A DNA stretch of 64,000 nt from Saprospiraceae bacterium (GTDB lineage: Bacteria > Bacteroidota > Bacteroidia > Chitinophagales > Saprospiraceae). The stretch's first letter is position 1. Every line of letters starts with the position of its first letter. Both the position numbers and the translations under genes were made by a program. Where the stretch lies: assembly GCA_020630735.1 (NCBI GenBank), contig JAHDIP010000005.1:1-64000 (forward strand). Reading direction: 5' to 3'. The notes beneath the pieces are model-generated. The model ran no database searches. It saw only the letters and a program-made list of their open reading frames with translations, and was not told where the DNA came from. Of this stretch, positions 26,381 through 34,698 are shown one piece after another.

Positions 26381-27091
26381 ATGAACGTAAAACAAAATCC
26401 AATACCCTACGAGCAACTTCGAGAGGGAGGGTTTTTATTAGTCGATAAACCTCAAAATTGGACCTCTTTTGATGTCGTCAATAAAATTCGCTATTGCCTT
26501 AAAAAGCGTTTTCAAATAAAAAAAATAAAAGTTGGCCATGCTGGTACGCTCGATCCTATGGCTACTGGTCTACTCATTATCTGTACTGGAAAATTCACCA
26601 AAAAACTCCACGAATACCAAGGGTTTCCTAAAGAATATACTGGAACCATCACACTTGGTGGTACGACTCCTTCCTACGATAAAGAAACCGAGATAAATGC
26701 GGAGTATCCAATAAGTCATATTGATGAAGAATTAATGGAGCAAGGTCGCCAACAATTTTTGGGCGATATTGAACAAATTCCTCCAATGTATTCTGCGATT
26801 AAAGTAGATGGACAACCGTTGTATAAAAAAGCTAGAAAAGGGATCATGGTAGAAATAAAACCACGTCCTGTTTCTATTTATAGGTTTGATTTGAATAGAG
26901 TAGACTTACCTGAAGTCGATTTTTTAATAGAATGTAGCAAAGGGACTTATATTCGCTCTATTGCCAACGATTACGGTAAAGCCTTAAGAAGTGGAGGATA
27001 CTTAAGTAAACTGGTACGAACTAAAATAGGAGAGTACCAGCTAGAGGATGCTTGGAACTTGGAAGAACTTGTAGAGTATTTAGAGGCCTAG
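26381..27091 (+). CDS. truB: tRNA pseudouridine(55) synthase TruB
   Basis: Converts uridine 55 in the T loop of nearly all tRNAs to pseudouridine. The 236-residue protein has the catalytic motif VGHAGTLDPMATG with the nucleophilic aspartate at residue 58, preceded by LLVDKPQNWTSFDVVNKIR and followed by the PPMYSAIKVDGQPLY and SKGTYIRSIANDYG blocks. It is shorter than E. coli TruB because it lacks a C-terminal PUA extension, as is usual in this phylum. It begins nine bases after uppP. Its stop codon (27089-27091) is the first three bases of a MITE-like palindromic element. Confidence 0.95.
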   Translation: MNVKQNPIPYEQLREGGFLLVDKPQNWTSFDVVNKIRYCLKKRFQIKKIKVGHAGTLDPMATGLLIICTGKFTKKLHEYQGFPKEYTGTITLGGTTPSYDKETEINAEYPISHIDEELMEQGRQQFLGDIEQIPPMYSAIKVDGQPLYKKARKGIMVEIKPRPVSIYRFDLNRVDLPEVDFLIECSKGTYIRSIANDYGKALRSGGYLSKLVRTKIGEYQLEDAWNLEELVEYLEA

Positions 27092-27255
27092 TGCACAAAC
27101 CCATAAATTCTGATATCCCCAAGATTTGATAAATTCAGCATTTACTTCGTTGTAAAAATACTCACTATGCTACGGCATAGCTCCGTTTTTTGCGCCTCGT
27201 TTATGCTGACATTATCTACATCTTAACATATCGAAACTTATGGTTTAGTACACTA
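27089..27255. repeat. MITE-like imperfect palindrome overlapping the truB stop
   Basis: The ends 27089-27116 and 27228-27255 are inverted copies of each other with about 22 of 28 positions matching, both starting TAGTG. The similarity continues inward (for example TCAGCAT on both arms) almost to the centre near 27170, so the 167-bp segment could fold into one long hairpin. It has no coding capacity. A partial copy of the left arm is at 30968-31012. This is the structure expected of a small non-autonomous transposable element. Confidence 0.75.
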
Positions 27256-27338
27256 GTACATTGTAAATTAAATTCTTCTGCATTTTGCTTATGATCTCCA
27301 CTGCTAGATTCATCTCAGCATTACCCAACCTATCTATG

Positions 27339-27373
27339 TGATTGATCGTCTATAGATATGAAGAGATCAATCA
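27339..27373. repeat. Inverted repeat upstream of the T9SS cargo gene
   Basis: TGATTGATC (27339-27347) and GATCAATCA (27365-27373) are exact inverted copies 17 bases apart, 34 bases before the ATG at 27407. It may be an operator or a leader hairpin; no other evidence. Confidence 0.35.
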
Positions 27374-27406
27374 ATCTGGAGCTATAATTTTTTTAAATGT
27401 ATAATT

Positions 27407-28162
27407 ATGAAATATTGGATACTTCTACTTCTTTTATACTTTTCTGCTCAGCCAACCTATGCTTGTTCTTGTTATGATATAGCAGAATATTTTTGTGATG
27501 ACATTTATACCGATCATGAGCCAGATCACTATGTAAAAGCCATAAAAATAAAAGATACTGCTTCTTATGCTATGATAATCGAAATTATTGATGAGTATAT
27601 CAATGAAATAGAAGATGAAAGGATTCTGGTGTGGGGTGATCCAGGTCATTTATGTAGATTTTATACATCGGAATTTGAAGTTGGGGATACTATAATTTTA
27701 GAATTGGGTGTCATTCAAGGGGAGATATTGATGGAAGAAGAATCTATTGGCGATTTTACTATTCCTGCTTGTCAATATCCATTTTTTATCATAAATAATG
27801 GTTTTGTAAACGGACCAATATCTGAAGAAATTAATCAAGTTACTGTACAAGAATTTGATAGTTTTATGAGTGATTTTCCGAATGGAACTTCCTGCTTTAC
27901 AAATAGTGTTCATGATATTTTCAATAAACTAAAAGTATATCCAACCGTTTCTGCTGAGCAGGTTTTAATAGATGTTGGCAATAAGCATATCAAAGATTTT
28001 GAAGTGGATATAGTCGATTTAAGAGGAGGGGTTTTATTTTCTCAAAAACTACATAATAATTCTATTGTAATCCTTAATGTTTATGATTTGCCTGCAAGTA
28101 TGTACTTTATTGTTATCAGAAGAAAAGATGCTTATCATATCGAAAAGTTCATTAAAATTTAA
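27407..28162 (+). CDS. Small secreted protein with T9SS type A sorting domain
   Basis: The 251-residue protein has a signal peptide ending near TYA, a cysteine-containing start (CSCYDIAEYFC), a strand-rich middle without recognised family, and a C-terminal segment (about 175-251) with the T9SS type A layout: VYPTVSAEQVLIDVG, VDIVDLRGGVLFSQKL, VYDLPASMYFIVI and final HIEKFIKI. The cargo region resembles small tissue-inhibitor-like or other cysteine-capped secreted domains only superficially. It would be exported across the outer membrane and either attached or released. The gene is followed by a 400-bp repeat-containing spacer. Confidence 0.8.
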   Translation: MKYWILLLLLYFSAQPTYACSCYDIAEYFCDDIYTDHEPDHYVKAIKIKDTASYAMIIEIIDEYINEIEDERILVWGDPGHLCRFYTSEFEVGDTIILELGVIQGEILMEEESIGDFTIPACQYPFFIINNGFVNGPISEEINQVTVQEFDSFMSDFPNGTSCFTNSVHDIFNKLKVYPTVSAEQVLIDVGNKHIKDFEVDIVDLRGGVLFSQKLHNNSIVILNVYDLPASMYFIVIRRKDAYHIEKFIKI

Positions 28163-28294
28163 TGCATTTTTTGCAATGCTGAAAAGTAGTATCAATATCG
28201 CCTACTTTTTTCCCCTTTATGATTTTTTGCTCAAAAGGATCATGAGGGAAAAGATTTTACGTTATACCTACTAGTATTTAGTTTAAGAATCATC

Positions 28295-28382
28295 ATTGGT
28301 AGCTATCCTTTGATTCTCAGTAGCTTTAGTCGTTTGACAATCCGAAAACCACTTTTGTTTCAGTATAAATCCAGAACTCGAT
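28295..28382 (+). repeat. Dispersed intergenic repeat, copy A
   Basis: Aligns without gaps to 30804-30891, with roughly three quarters of positions identical, sharing AGCTATCCTTTG, TAGCTTTA and AAAACCA. It lies in the 28163-28564 spacer, which otherwise holds two hairpins and a 20-codon open frame (28422-28484) I do not consider a gene. Confidence 0.65.
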
Positions 28383-28497
28383 ACGTAAACTTACAAGACT
28401 TTGAACCATTTTTCTAAAACAATGAACTACACTTTTGAAGGTCGTTTGACGATAGAGTTGTTAGCACATTTAGGAGTAGAATAAAAATACTATAAAT

Positions 28498-28525
28498 AAA
28501 AAATGGCGCCAATATAGCGCCATTT
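28498..28525 (-). terminator. Rho-independent terminator of the thioredoxin-like membrane protein gene
   Basis: AAATGGCGC (28501-28509) and GCGCCATTT (28517-28525) form a perfect 9-bp stem with a seven-base loop; the minus strand then reads TTTTTTATTT. A second hairpin (28540-28558, TCATTCAA/TTGAATGA, three-base loop) lies between it and the gene end. Confidence 0.85.
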
Positions 28526-28564
28526 CAAAATTTAGTCTTTCATTCAATTATTGAATGATTCAAA

Positions 28565-30220
28565 CTATAACAACAGTTTCTTTCTGTTCTGAATAAAAAG
28601 TTGATTTCCTTTTTTGAGGAGATATTGCTTTTCTTTCTCATGAACATATAGGGTAAAGCTATAATTGTCACTTCTTTTATGTTGGTTATTGATATGTTCG
28701 ATATGTGCATCTAATAAAATACCGTTTTCATTTATAGATACTATTTTGGCATCAGCCATAGACATCGTTAACCCAGTATCGGTGTCGGTAATTTTTATGG
28801 TAAATTTATCTATAGAAGCTAGGTCTAATTGTTCTTGAGTGTCTATTTTAATTTTGATATTGGTATAATTCCAGTTTTTTCCTTCTCCTTTTATTTTGGC
28901 AATACTATTTCCTTTTTCTTTTTTCAGCATTTTTATTTTCACATAATCTACAGGAGCATCAATCAATTGTTCAATCATTGTTTTAGTAGCTACAATTGCA
29001 GCTTGTTCTTTTTGTTGGACAATTCTATTTTCAGGCGTATCATTCTTTTTCAAAATACTCAATAATCTAGAAGTATGTAAGGTGCCTTCGTGTTTTTCTA
29101 CAACGTTTCCATTTACATCAAAAAATACAAATGCAGGCATTTTTTTAATGTCGTATTGTTGCTTTAAATTATAGCCATCAAAATCATCTACATCAATATC
29201 TACAGCGATATAACTTTTGTTTAAATAATTTTTTACAATAGGATCTTTAAAGGTTGTCTCTTTCATAACTTTACAAGGCATACACCAAGTAGCTCCAAAC
29301 CGTAAAAAATAAAGTTTATTTTCTGTCAATGCTTTTTCTTGAATAAATTGTAAATGCGATGCAGAGGCAGTACTTTTTAAATCTTTTATTTCTTCTTCAG
29401 CAATTAATTCTTTTTCCGTTTTATTTTCTTCAACAATTAATTGTTTTCTTTTTATTACTTCTCTTTCTTCAATTATTTTTACTGAAATATCGTCAACAGT
29501 TTGTTTCTTTTTTTCGGTGTTTACCGTATAATCATTTAGATTTTGAACTAATTTATTTGCACTTATATCATCGTAAACAATAGTTTGCTTTTTTATTTCT
29601 TTTCTTTTTGTAATTGATGTGTTATTTTTTTTGTTGATTATTTTTGTATCGTAAATATATTGTTTTGTTTTATTCGGTTTTACTTGTACAGGAGGTGCAA
29701 AAGAAACATCCGATGCATAAGTCCTATTAATAGGCTTTCGGATTGTCTCTTTTATCACCTTTGTTTTGAAGTAGCCAGCATTACTTTTCTGCGAAGAAAT
29801 AGTAACAGAACTGGACAAGTTGTTTTTGTGCTTATATTTTGTGTCCTGTATAAGCATTGGTTTTTCCTCCTCCTTGATAGTAGTAGAAATATCAGTAAAG
29901 TCTGTTTTAAATAGGGTTACATCCGAAGTGGAAAATTTCTTTTGGCTATGCTTTAAGCTACTAGCAGTTAGTTTGAGCATAGGAATCTCTTCTACAACAG
30001 CTAGTTTATCAGAAGTTGTAGTAGTGGAATAATATAAATTGAGCCCCATCATTACCATAAAAGTAGTGATGTAAGCAAGGCTTATCAAGAGGTTTTCAAT
30101 TTGTCCATCGAAATAGAGAGAATGGTATGCAGAAGGTTTCTCTGCATTTTTTGATAGTGTTTCAGAAGTATGGAAATTGTCTGATAATTGTTTTCCATTT
30201 CTGGGGGTCAATCCTGCCAT
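28565..30220 (-). CDS. Membrane-anchored protein with a thioredoxin-like domain
   Basis: The 551-residue protein has a short N-terminal tail, one membrane segment (about residues 43-64), a long Lys/Glu/Thr-rich, low-complexity linker (about 70-285), a thioredoxin-fold domain (about 290-395) with the active site WCMPCK at about 311-316 and the cis-proline region KKMPAFVFFD, and a strand-rich C-terminal region (about 430-551) I do not recognise. The topology would place the thioredoxin domain outside the cytoplasm. The linker holds several clusters of IKEERE- and KKQT-like residues. A role in disulfide exchange or in supporting cysteine-rich secreted proteins is an inference; such proteins are abundant in this window. 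It is transcribed alone and has its own terminator. Confidence 0.82.
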   Translation of the reverse strand: MAGLTPRNGKQLSDNFHTSETLSKNAEKPSAYHSLYFDGQIENLLISLAYITTFMVMMGLNLYYSTTTTSDKLAVVEEIPMLKLTASSLKHSQKKFSTSDVTLFKTDFTDISTTIKEEEKPMLIQDTKYKHKNNLSSSVTISSQKSNAGYFKTKVIKETIRKPINRTYASDVSFAPPVQVKPNKTKQYIYDTKIINKKNNTSITKRKEIKKQTIVYDDISANKLVQNLNDYTVNTEKKKQTVDDISVKIIEEREVIKRKQLIVEENKTEKELIAEEEIKDLKSTASASHLQFIQEKALTENKLYFLRFGATWCMPCKVMKETTFKDPIVKNYLNKSYIAVDIDVDDFDGYNLKQQYDIKKMPAFVFFDVNGNVVEKHEGTLHTSRLLSILKKNDTPENRIVQQKEQAAIVATKTMIEQLIDAPVDYVKIKMLKKEKGNSIAKIKGEGKNWNYTNIKIKIDTQEQLDLASIDKFTIKITDTDTGLTMSMADAKIVSINENGILLDAHIEHINNQHKRSDNYSFTLYVHEKEKQYLLKKGNQLFIQNRKKLLL

Positions 30221-30580
30221 GAATGTTTTTTTGGTTAACGTATATGCTCTTTACAAAGTGCTATAGCACCCTAAAGAAACCCCTTCTGAATTGTACAGAG
30301 TGGGCAGTATACGTTTCCTCATAGTAGGTTTGAATAGCTAAATATAAAGTAAAATAGTTTTGTTACCCAACACTTTATTTCGATTTCAATTCATTTTTTA
30401 ATGTGTTATTTATAAAAACCTGTTTTGTAGACGGTAAAAAATAATTAAATTGTAACATATGTTTATTTAATATCTTAAAGTGAGCCTAAATTGCTATAAA
30501 TCAACGAAATAATGAAGAAAAGAAGAGGAAAGCAATGTGATAGAATGGGAGAATTACTTCATACACCAAATAAATAATAC

Positions 30581-30683
30581 TAGGAACCTGTTTAAAATTA
30601 ATGCACTAAGCTGAGAACTGCCTAGTCTCCCCTTTAAATTAGCCTAGTTTCAGCAATAGCGACTAATTTTTAAACAGGTTCTA
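30581..30683. repeat. MITE-like palindrome of about 103 bp
   Basis: The segment begins TAGGAACCTGTTTAAAA and ends with its near-perfect inverted copy (TTTTTAAACAGGTTCTA). The two arms remain similar inward (AGCTGA/TGCTGA and GCCTAG/AGGCTA on the same strand sense) to the centre near 30632. No coding capacity. Typical of a small non-autonomous insertion; a parent transposase is not in the window. Confidence 0.7.
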
Positions 30684-30803
30684 AGTTAACTGTTAAAGAT
30701 GGAGAATGTAAGAGTGAAGCTTTTTTTTTCTACTAAAAGAGGGAGTTATTCTTTGATCATTATTTAACTAAAAGGAGAAGTTATTGCGAGGGCAAAGAAT
30801 TTT

Positions 30804-30891
30804 ATTGGCAGCTATCCTTTGGATAGCACTAGCTTTAAATGTTTGGAAAATCTCAAAACCAATTTGATTTCAATGCATCTAGAATAAAAGA
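30804..30891 (+). repeat. Dispersed intergenic repeat, copy B
   Basis: Gapless partner of 28295-28382. In this copy the core forms a hairpin GCTATCC-TTT-GGATAGC (30811-30827) with a three-base loop; in copy A the right half of the hairpin is altered. Confidence 0.65.
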
Positions 30892-30967
30892 TCAAGTAAT
30901 AAAAATGTCTTGATATATAAAATGAATGTGGTCGCTCTGCTTTCGGTTTTTTATAAATAAAAATACC

Positions 30968-31012
30968 TATGCACTAACCCATAAATTCTACATCCAAGAC
31001 TTGATATTCAGA
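30968..31012 (+). repeat. Truncated copy of the truB-associated palindromic element
   Basis: Shares TGCAC, AACCCATAAATTCT, CCAAGA and TTGATA in order with the left arm at 27089-27140, with small gaps. The right arm is missing, so this is a remnant. Confidence 0.65.
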
Positions 31013-31050
31013 CAACTATTCCTGTTTATCAAAAGCTTTGAATCGGATTA

Positions 31051-32061
31051 TTATTTCTCAATAGATTGGGGAAGTGTTATTTGCAATTTTTTTACTGCTT
31101 TGCCATCGCTCCATTTACCCATGTTCTTTTGTTCAGGCGTATTGCCATAAGCATAGTTGCAATTTTTATTATGTCGAGTACAATCTATCAATGCATCAAA
31201 TAATTTCCAATAACCATAATAATCAACAGCATCTAATTTTCCAACACTAAGCGAACGTTTCGAAGAAAAATTCTTGATACCAGTGTCAAATGTTTTATCG
31301 ACACTATAAGATTCATTATGACCAGCCGTAATTTTTTGATCACCATGATAATCATGTTTTTGACGAATAAGATTCCTGTTAGGTGTATTTACTGCAGTGT
31401 TAAAAATAATATTACCTAGTTCATCTCCAACCGTTCTGTCGTCTTCACTTACCATCACTAAAAGATTTAAATCTGTATCCATTCCTTTATAATCATCTAG
31501 TCGAGCACCTTTTAATGGACCAGTACCAGGAGAGGCTAAAAAGACAGCACTGGGTTTGGGTAAATCAAAATCTCGATAATGAACTGCTAAATATGCAGCA
31601 CTAGCTCCTCCATATGAATGACCAACATAGCACAATTGCTGATTGAGTACTTGTACATGGTCTTCTTTTTTTAATTCTATCAGAGCATCGTTTATTGCAG
31701 TAGCTATATTCTTTGGAAATTCATTGGGACTTGGGCTAAAAAGATTTTTTTGGTAACGAGGAAAAATAACAATATTTCCTTTTTTGACTAAATGTCGAAT
31801 CCATTGACCATAGATCATGGTATTATAAGCTCCATATCCATGTAAGAATACAATGACAGGTGCAGCCACTGGTTTAGGTGAAGTAGGTTCAAATAACCAA
31901 TAACCATCTTCTTTTTCAGCAAAGTCAGACCATATTACATCGTCATGCAAATATTCGGAGCTTCCTGGTCCTATTTCAGGCTGAGAAGGAGGTAATATTT
32001 CTTGTGGGTTGTATGCAAAGCAGAAAAGATTGAAAATGATAATCAGTACGAAGTGGTTCAT
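31051..32061 (-). CDS. Secreted alpha/beta hydrolase
   Basis: The 336-residue protein has a short signal peptide and an alpha/beta-hydrolase fold: VIVFLHGYGAYN provides the oxyanion-loop HG, CYVGHSYGGASAAYLA holds the nucleophilic serine elbow (GHSYGG), VMVSEDDRTVGDE probably supplies the acid, and GHNESYS the histidine. It resembles dienelactone hydrolase, chlorophyllase or poly-ester hydrolase types in motif spacing, but the substrate is not predictable. It would act in the periplasm or outside. It stands alone on the minus strand, divergent from the lipoprotein gene at 32264. Confidence 0.85.
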   Translation of the reverse strand: MNHFVLIIIFNLFCFAYNPQEILPPSQPEIGPGSSEYLHDDVIWSDFAEKEDGYWLFEPTSPKPVAAPVIVFLHGYGAYNTMIYGQWIRHLVKKGNIVIFPRYQKNLFSPSPNEFPKNIATAINDALIELKKEDHVQVLNQQLCYVGHSYGGASAAYLAVHYRDFDLPKPSAVFLASPGTGPLKGARLDDYKGMDTDLNLLVMVSEDDRTVGDELGNIIFNTAVNTPNRNLIRQKHDYHGDQKITAGHNESYSVDKTFDTGIKNFSSKRSLSVGKLDAVDYYGYWKLFDALIDCTRHNKNCNYAYGNTPEQKNMGKWSDGKAVKKLQITLPQSIEK

Positions 32062-32263
32062 TATTATTGAGTATAAAAATTAGTTAACGTGTACTAAAAG
32101 AACGTCTCTGAGTATAAAAAGGTTGACCATTGGAATTGAAATTTCTACTAACATTTGAAAAATACCGATAAAGCTCACTATATCTATTGGTGTTTACCTC
32201 CTTAACCCCCTTTATTTTCTTTTCCTAATCTTATTGATTAACTTTACGGCAAATATTTAGGAG

Positions 32264-33340
32264 ATGCGATTTTTATACTATATTCTTCCACTTGTGCTGC
32301 TGGCTTCTTGTTCAGGTTCTAAGAAATCAAAACGTACAACTATTGAGCCTAAGTTACCTACTTCGGGGATTGTTAAATATGATATAGCACTTGACCTCTC
32401 AGAAGAAGGGAAAGGTATGGCTGAAGTCTTTGGTGATAAAGCAACAGCGGTATTTAACGAATCTTATTTACGGTTTGAAAAAAATAAAAACCCCAAAGGT
32501 GGTGAATATCAAATTGTCGATTTAGCAACAGATATAGAAACAAATTATTTAGAAGCTTTCGAAGAAAAATTTGCGATTACAATTCCTGCAGAACAGTTGC
32601 CTGATATAGGTGAATTAACCTTTCATGAAGAAACTAAGCAAATCGCTGGATATACTTGCCAAAAAGCAACTGCTCCAATGGGGGGCGAAGAGATGGTTAT
32701 TTATTATACAAAAGCTATTGGAGTGAATTTTTGTCCTTACATAGATTTTAATGGGTTTGCACTCGAGTATGAATTAGTGATGCCTTACGGAAAAGTAAAA
32801 TATACCGCAACAGAAACATTATTACAATCTATTGATAATTCTTTTGTCCGTCCGCCAGTAGGTTACAAAGCAGTAACTCCCGATGAGTTTAATGCAGAAA
32901 TGGTTAAAAAAATGCAAAAGAAAGAAGGTGTTACAGCAGAAGGTTTTGTGAAAAAAGATATAAATGGTCACTTAATTGATCTCGAAGACCTCCAAGGTAA
33001 AGTTGTAGTGATAAATTTTTGGTTTACAGCTTGTATGCCTTGTCAAATAGAAATTCCTTTATTGAATGAATTGAAAGCAGAAATGGCAGGAAAGGATGTT
33101 ACATTCTTGGCAGCTACATTTGATGATGTAAACACGATCGTTCCCTTTTTGCAAACCCACCCATTTAATTATACCATTATACCGAATGCTAGAGATATGG
33201 TATTGCGATATGAGGTTTTTGTATATCCAACTACAATGGTACTAGACAAAACGGGAAAAGTTGTAGATAGTAGAATGGGGGGCTCTTCAAAAATAAAGGA
33301 AGAAATAAAAGCAATTATTGAAAAAGCACTTTTAAATTAG
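32264..33340 (+). CDS. Lipoprotein with a C-terminal TlpA-like thioredoxin domain
   Basis: The 358-residue protein has a lipoprotein signal peptide with the lipobox LLASC (cysteine at about residue 16). The middle (about 32-195) is a strand-rich domain resembling GLPGLI or DUF4412-type regions (IVKYDIALDL, IAGYTCQKATA, VIYYTKAI). The C-terminal 130 residues are a TlpA/AhpC-type thioredoxin domain with VVVINFWFTACMPCQIEIPLLNEL holding the redox CMPC motif and YPTTMVLDKTGKVV with the cis-proline. Likely an envelope disulfide reductase or resolvase. AGGAG lies directly before the ATG. gpsA follows six bases after its stop, so the two are cotranscribed. Confidence 0.87.
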   Translation: MRFLYYILPLVLLASCSGSKKSKRTTIEPKLPTSGIVKYDIALDLSEEGKGMAEVFGDKATAVFNESYLRFEKNKNPKGGEYQIVDLATDIETNYLEAFEEKFAITIPAEQLPDIGELTFHEETKQIAGYTCQKATAPMGGEEMVIYYTKAIGVNFCPYIDFNGFALEYELVMPYGKVKYTATETLLQSIDNSFVRPPVGYKAVTPDEFNAEMVKKMQKKEGVTAEGFVKKDINGHLIDLEDLQGKVVVINFWFTACMPCQIEIPLLNELKAEMAGKDVTFLAATFDDVNTIVPFLQTHPFNYTIIPNARDMVLRYEVFVYPTTMVLDKTGKVVDSRMGGSSKIKEEIKAIIEKALLN

Positions 33341-33346
33341 TAAGAC

Positions 33347-34399
33347 TTGAGTACAGATAAATCCTCAAAAAAAATAGTTGGCGTAATTGGTGCTGGAAGT
33401 TTTGGAACAGCTATCGCTAAATTATTAGCCGAAAATGTGAATGTTTTGTTGTATAGCCGTAAAGCAGAATTAGTCACCCAAGTCAACGAAAAACATATAA
33501 ATCTCGGGATCGAATTACCTTCAAATATCTATGCTACTAATGATATCGAAGAATTAGCAGCCAAATGCTCACTTATTTTTCCAATCGTACCATCTGTTAG
33601 TTTTCGATCGATGATGCGTAATCTTGCACCCTTTTTGCGTCCCTCTCATATACTCATTCATGGCACAAAAGGATTTGATCTAACAGATGTTGAAAAGCTT
33701 TCCGATAAAGATACCATTCTCACAAGAGCTAATGTTCATACCATAAGTGAAGTCATTCGTCAAGAAAGTGTAGTAGTTAGGGTAGGGTGTTTGTCTGGAC
33801 CAAATCTTTCTGCTGAAATACTAGAAGGGCAGCCTACAGCCACAGTTATAGGTTCTAAGTTTAATGAAGTCATTAAAGCAGGACGTAGATCATTGGACAG
33901 CCGTCGGTTTCATGTATTTGGTACTCATGAAATATTAGGTGCCGAATTAGCTGGAGCGTTTAAAAATGGTATTGCTTTAGGCTCTGGTATTTTAGGGGGG
34001 CTTGGGTTAGGTAAAAATATCCAAGCGATGTTGATTACCAGAGGATTAACCGAAATGGTTTATTTGGGTAAGGCGATGGGGTCAAGTAGCCAGGCTTTCG
34101 TCGGTACCGCTGGTATTGGTGATTTGATTGCTACAGCAACAAGCACGAAAAGTAGAAATTATACGTTCGGAACAAGATTGGCAAAAGGGGAGACTTTAGA
34201 GGAAATCAACAAAACAATGCCTGAACTGGCTGAGGGAGTTCGTACGATCGCTATTATGCAAAAATTATCAAAGCACTATAAATTACACTCACCTATTACT
34301 CAAATGCTTTACAGCGTCGTTTTTGAACGATTTGAAATAGAAAAAGCTATAAAGTACTTAATGAATTATCCTTATGCTATTGATGTTGATTTCTTATAG
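33347..34399 (+). CDS. gpsA: NAD(P)-dependent glycerol-3-phosphate dehydrogenase (GpsA)
   Basis: Reduces dihydroxyacetone phosphate to sn-glycerol 3-phosphate, the backbone of phospholipids. The 350-residue protein shows the dinucleotide motif GVIGAGSFGTAIAKLL at about residues 12-27, the SGPNLSAEI block, GAELAGAFKNGIALGSGI with the catalytic lysine, and GTAGIGDLIATATSTKSRNY. The start codon is TTG: a TAA lies two codons upstream in the same frame, no ATG precedes the nucleotide-binding motif, and the length is then normal. It follows the thioredoxin lipoprotein gene by six bases. Assignment is firm. Confidence 0.95.
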   Translation: MSTDKSSKKIVGVIGAGSFGTAIAKLLAENVNVLLYSRKAELVTQVNEKHINLGIELPSNIYATNDIEELAAKCSLIFPIVPSVSFRSMMRNLAPFLRPSHILIHGTKGFDLTDVEKLSDKDTILTRANVHTISEVIRQESVVVRVGCLSGPNLSAEILEGQPTATVIGSKFNEVIKAGRRSLDSRRFHVFGTHEILGAELAGAFKNGIALGSGILGGLGLGKNIQAMLITRGLTEMVYLGKAMGSSSQAFVGTAGIGDLIATATSTKSRNYTFGTRLAKGETLEEINKTMPELAEGVRTIAIMQKLSKHYKLHSPITQMLYSVVFERFEIEKAIKYLMNYPYAIDVDFL

Positions 34400-34698
34400 T
34401 CTGTAAGCATCATCTTCCTTTCTATACCTTACCCTTAATCCACTGTATTTCTTTTATCTACTTCCTTTAGCGATGTAGATGAGTGAAAACATATTAAAAA
34501 ATAAATTTATGTGTAAAAGGGAAACCCTACTTATTAATTGTCGTTTATAAATTTGTAAATACATTGTCACAAAACGTATTTGTTTAAAAAACTATATGTT
34601 AGACTATGTTTATATTTTGAAGTAAATAAAGTATTGACAAACTCCTTAGCCCAACTCTCTACTCTTTGAAGCCTGATACTCATTAAAACTTATACATA
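34400..34698. promoter_or_regulatory. Upstream region of the giant gene
   Basis: About 300 bp of AT-rich non-coding DNA. TTGACA at 34634-34639 and TACTCTTTG at 34660-34668 loosely resemble Bacteroidota -33 and -7 elements, but the spacing between them is a few bases too long and the second has one extra base. No other element is recognised. The promoter of the giant T9SS cassette is expected here. Confidence 0.3.

Larger units (their letters stand above)
30221..31050. other. Repeat-rich non-coding region
   Basis: About 830 bp between the minus-strand thioredoxin-like gene start and the hydrolase gene end. No gene is supported. It contains the 103-bp palindrome, copy B of the dispersed repeat and the half copy of the truB-associated element, all within 430 bp. 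The promoter of the thioredoxin-like gene should be close to 30221-30300. Confidence 0.5.

Noticed and set aside
28422-28484. 20-codon open frame MNYTFEGRLTIELLAHLGVE
   Set aside because: Too short to judge; it may be the tail of a vanished gene, but there is no support.
34634-34668. TTGACA and TACTCTTTG as a firm promoter of the giant gene
   Set aside because: Spacing and one extra base do not fit the Bacteroidota consensus well; kept only as a weak candidate in the feature list.
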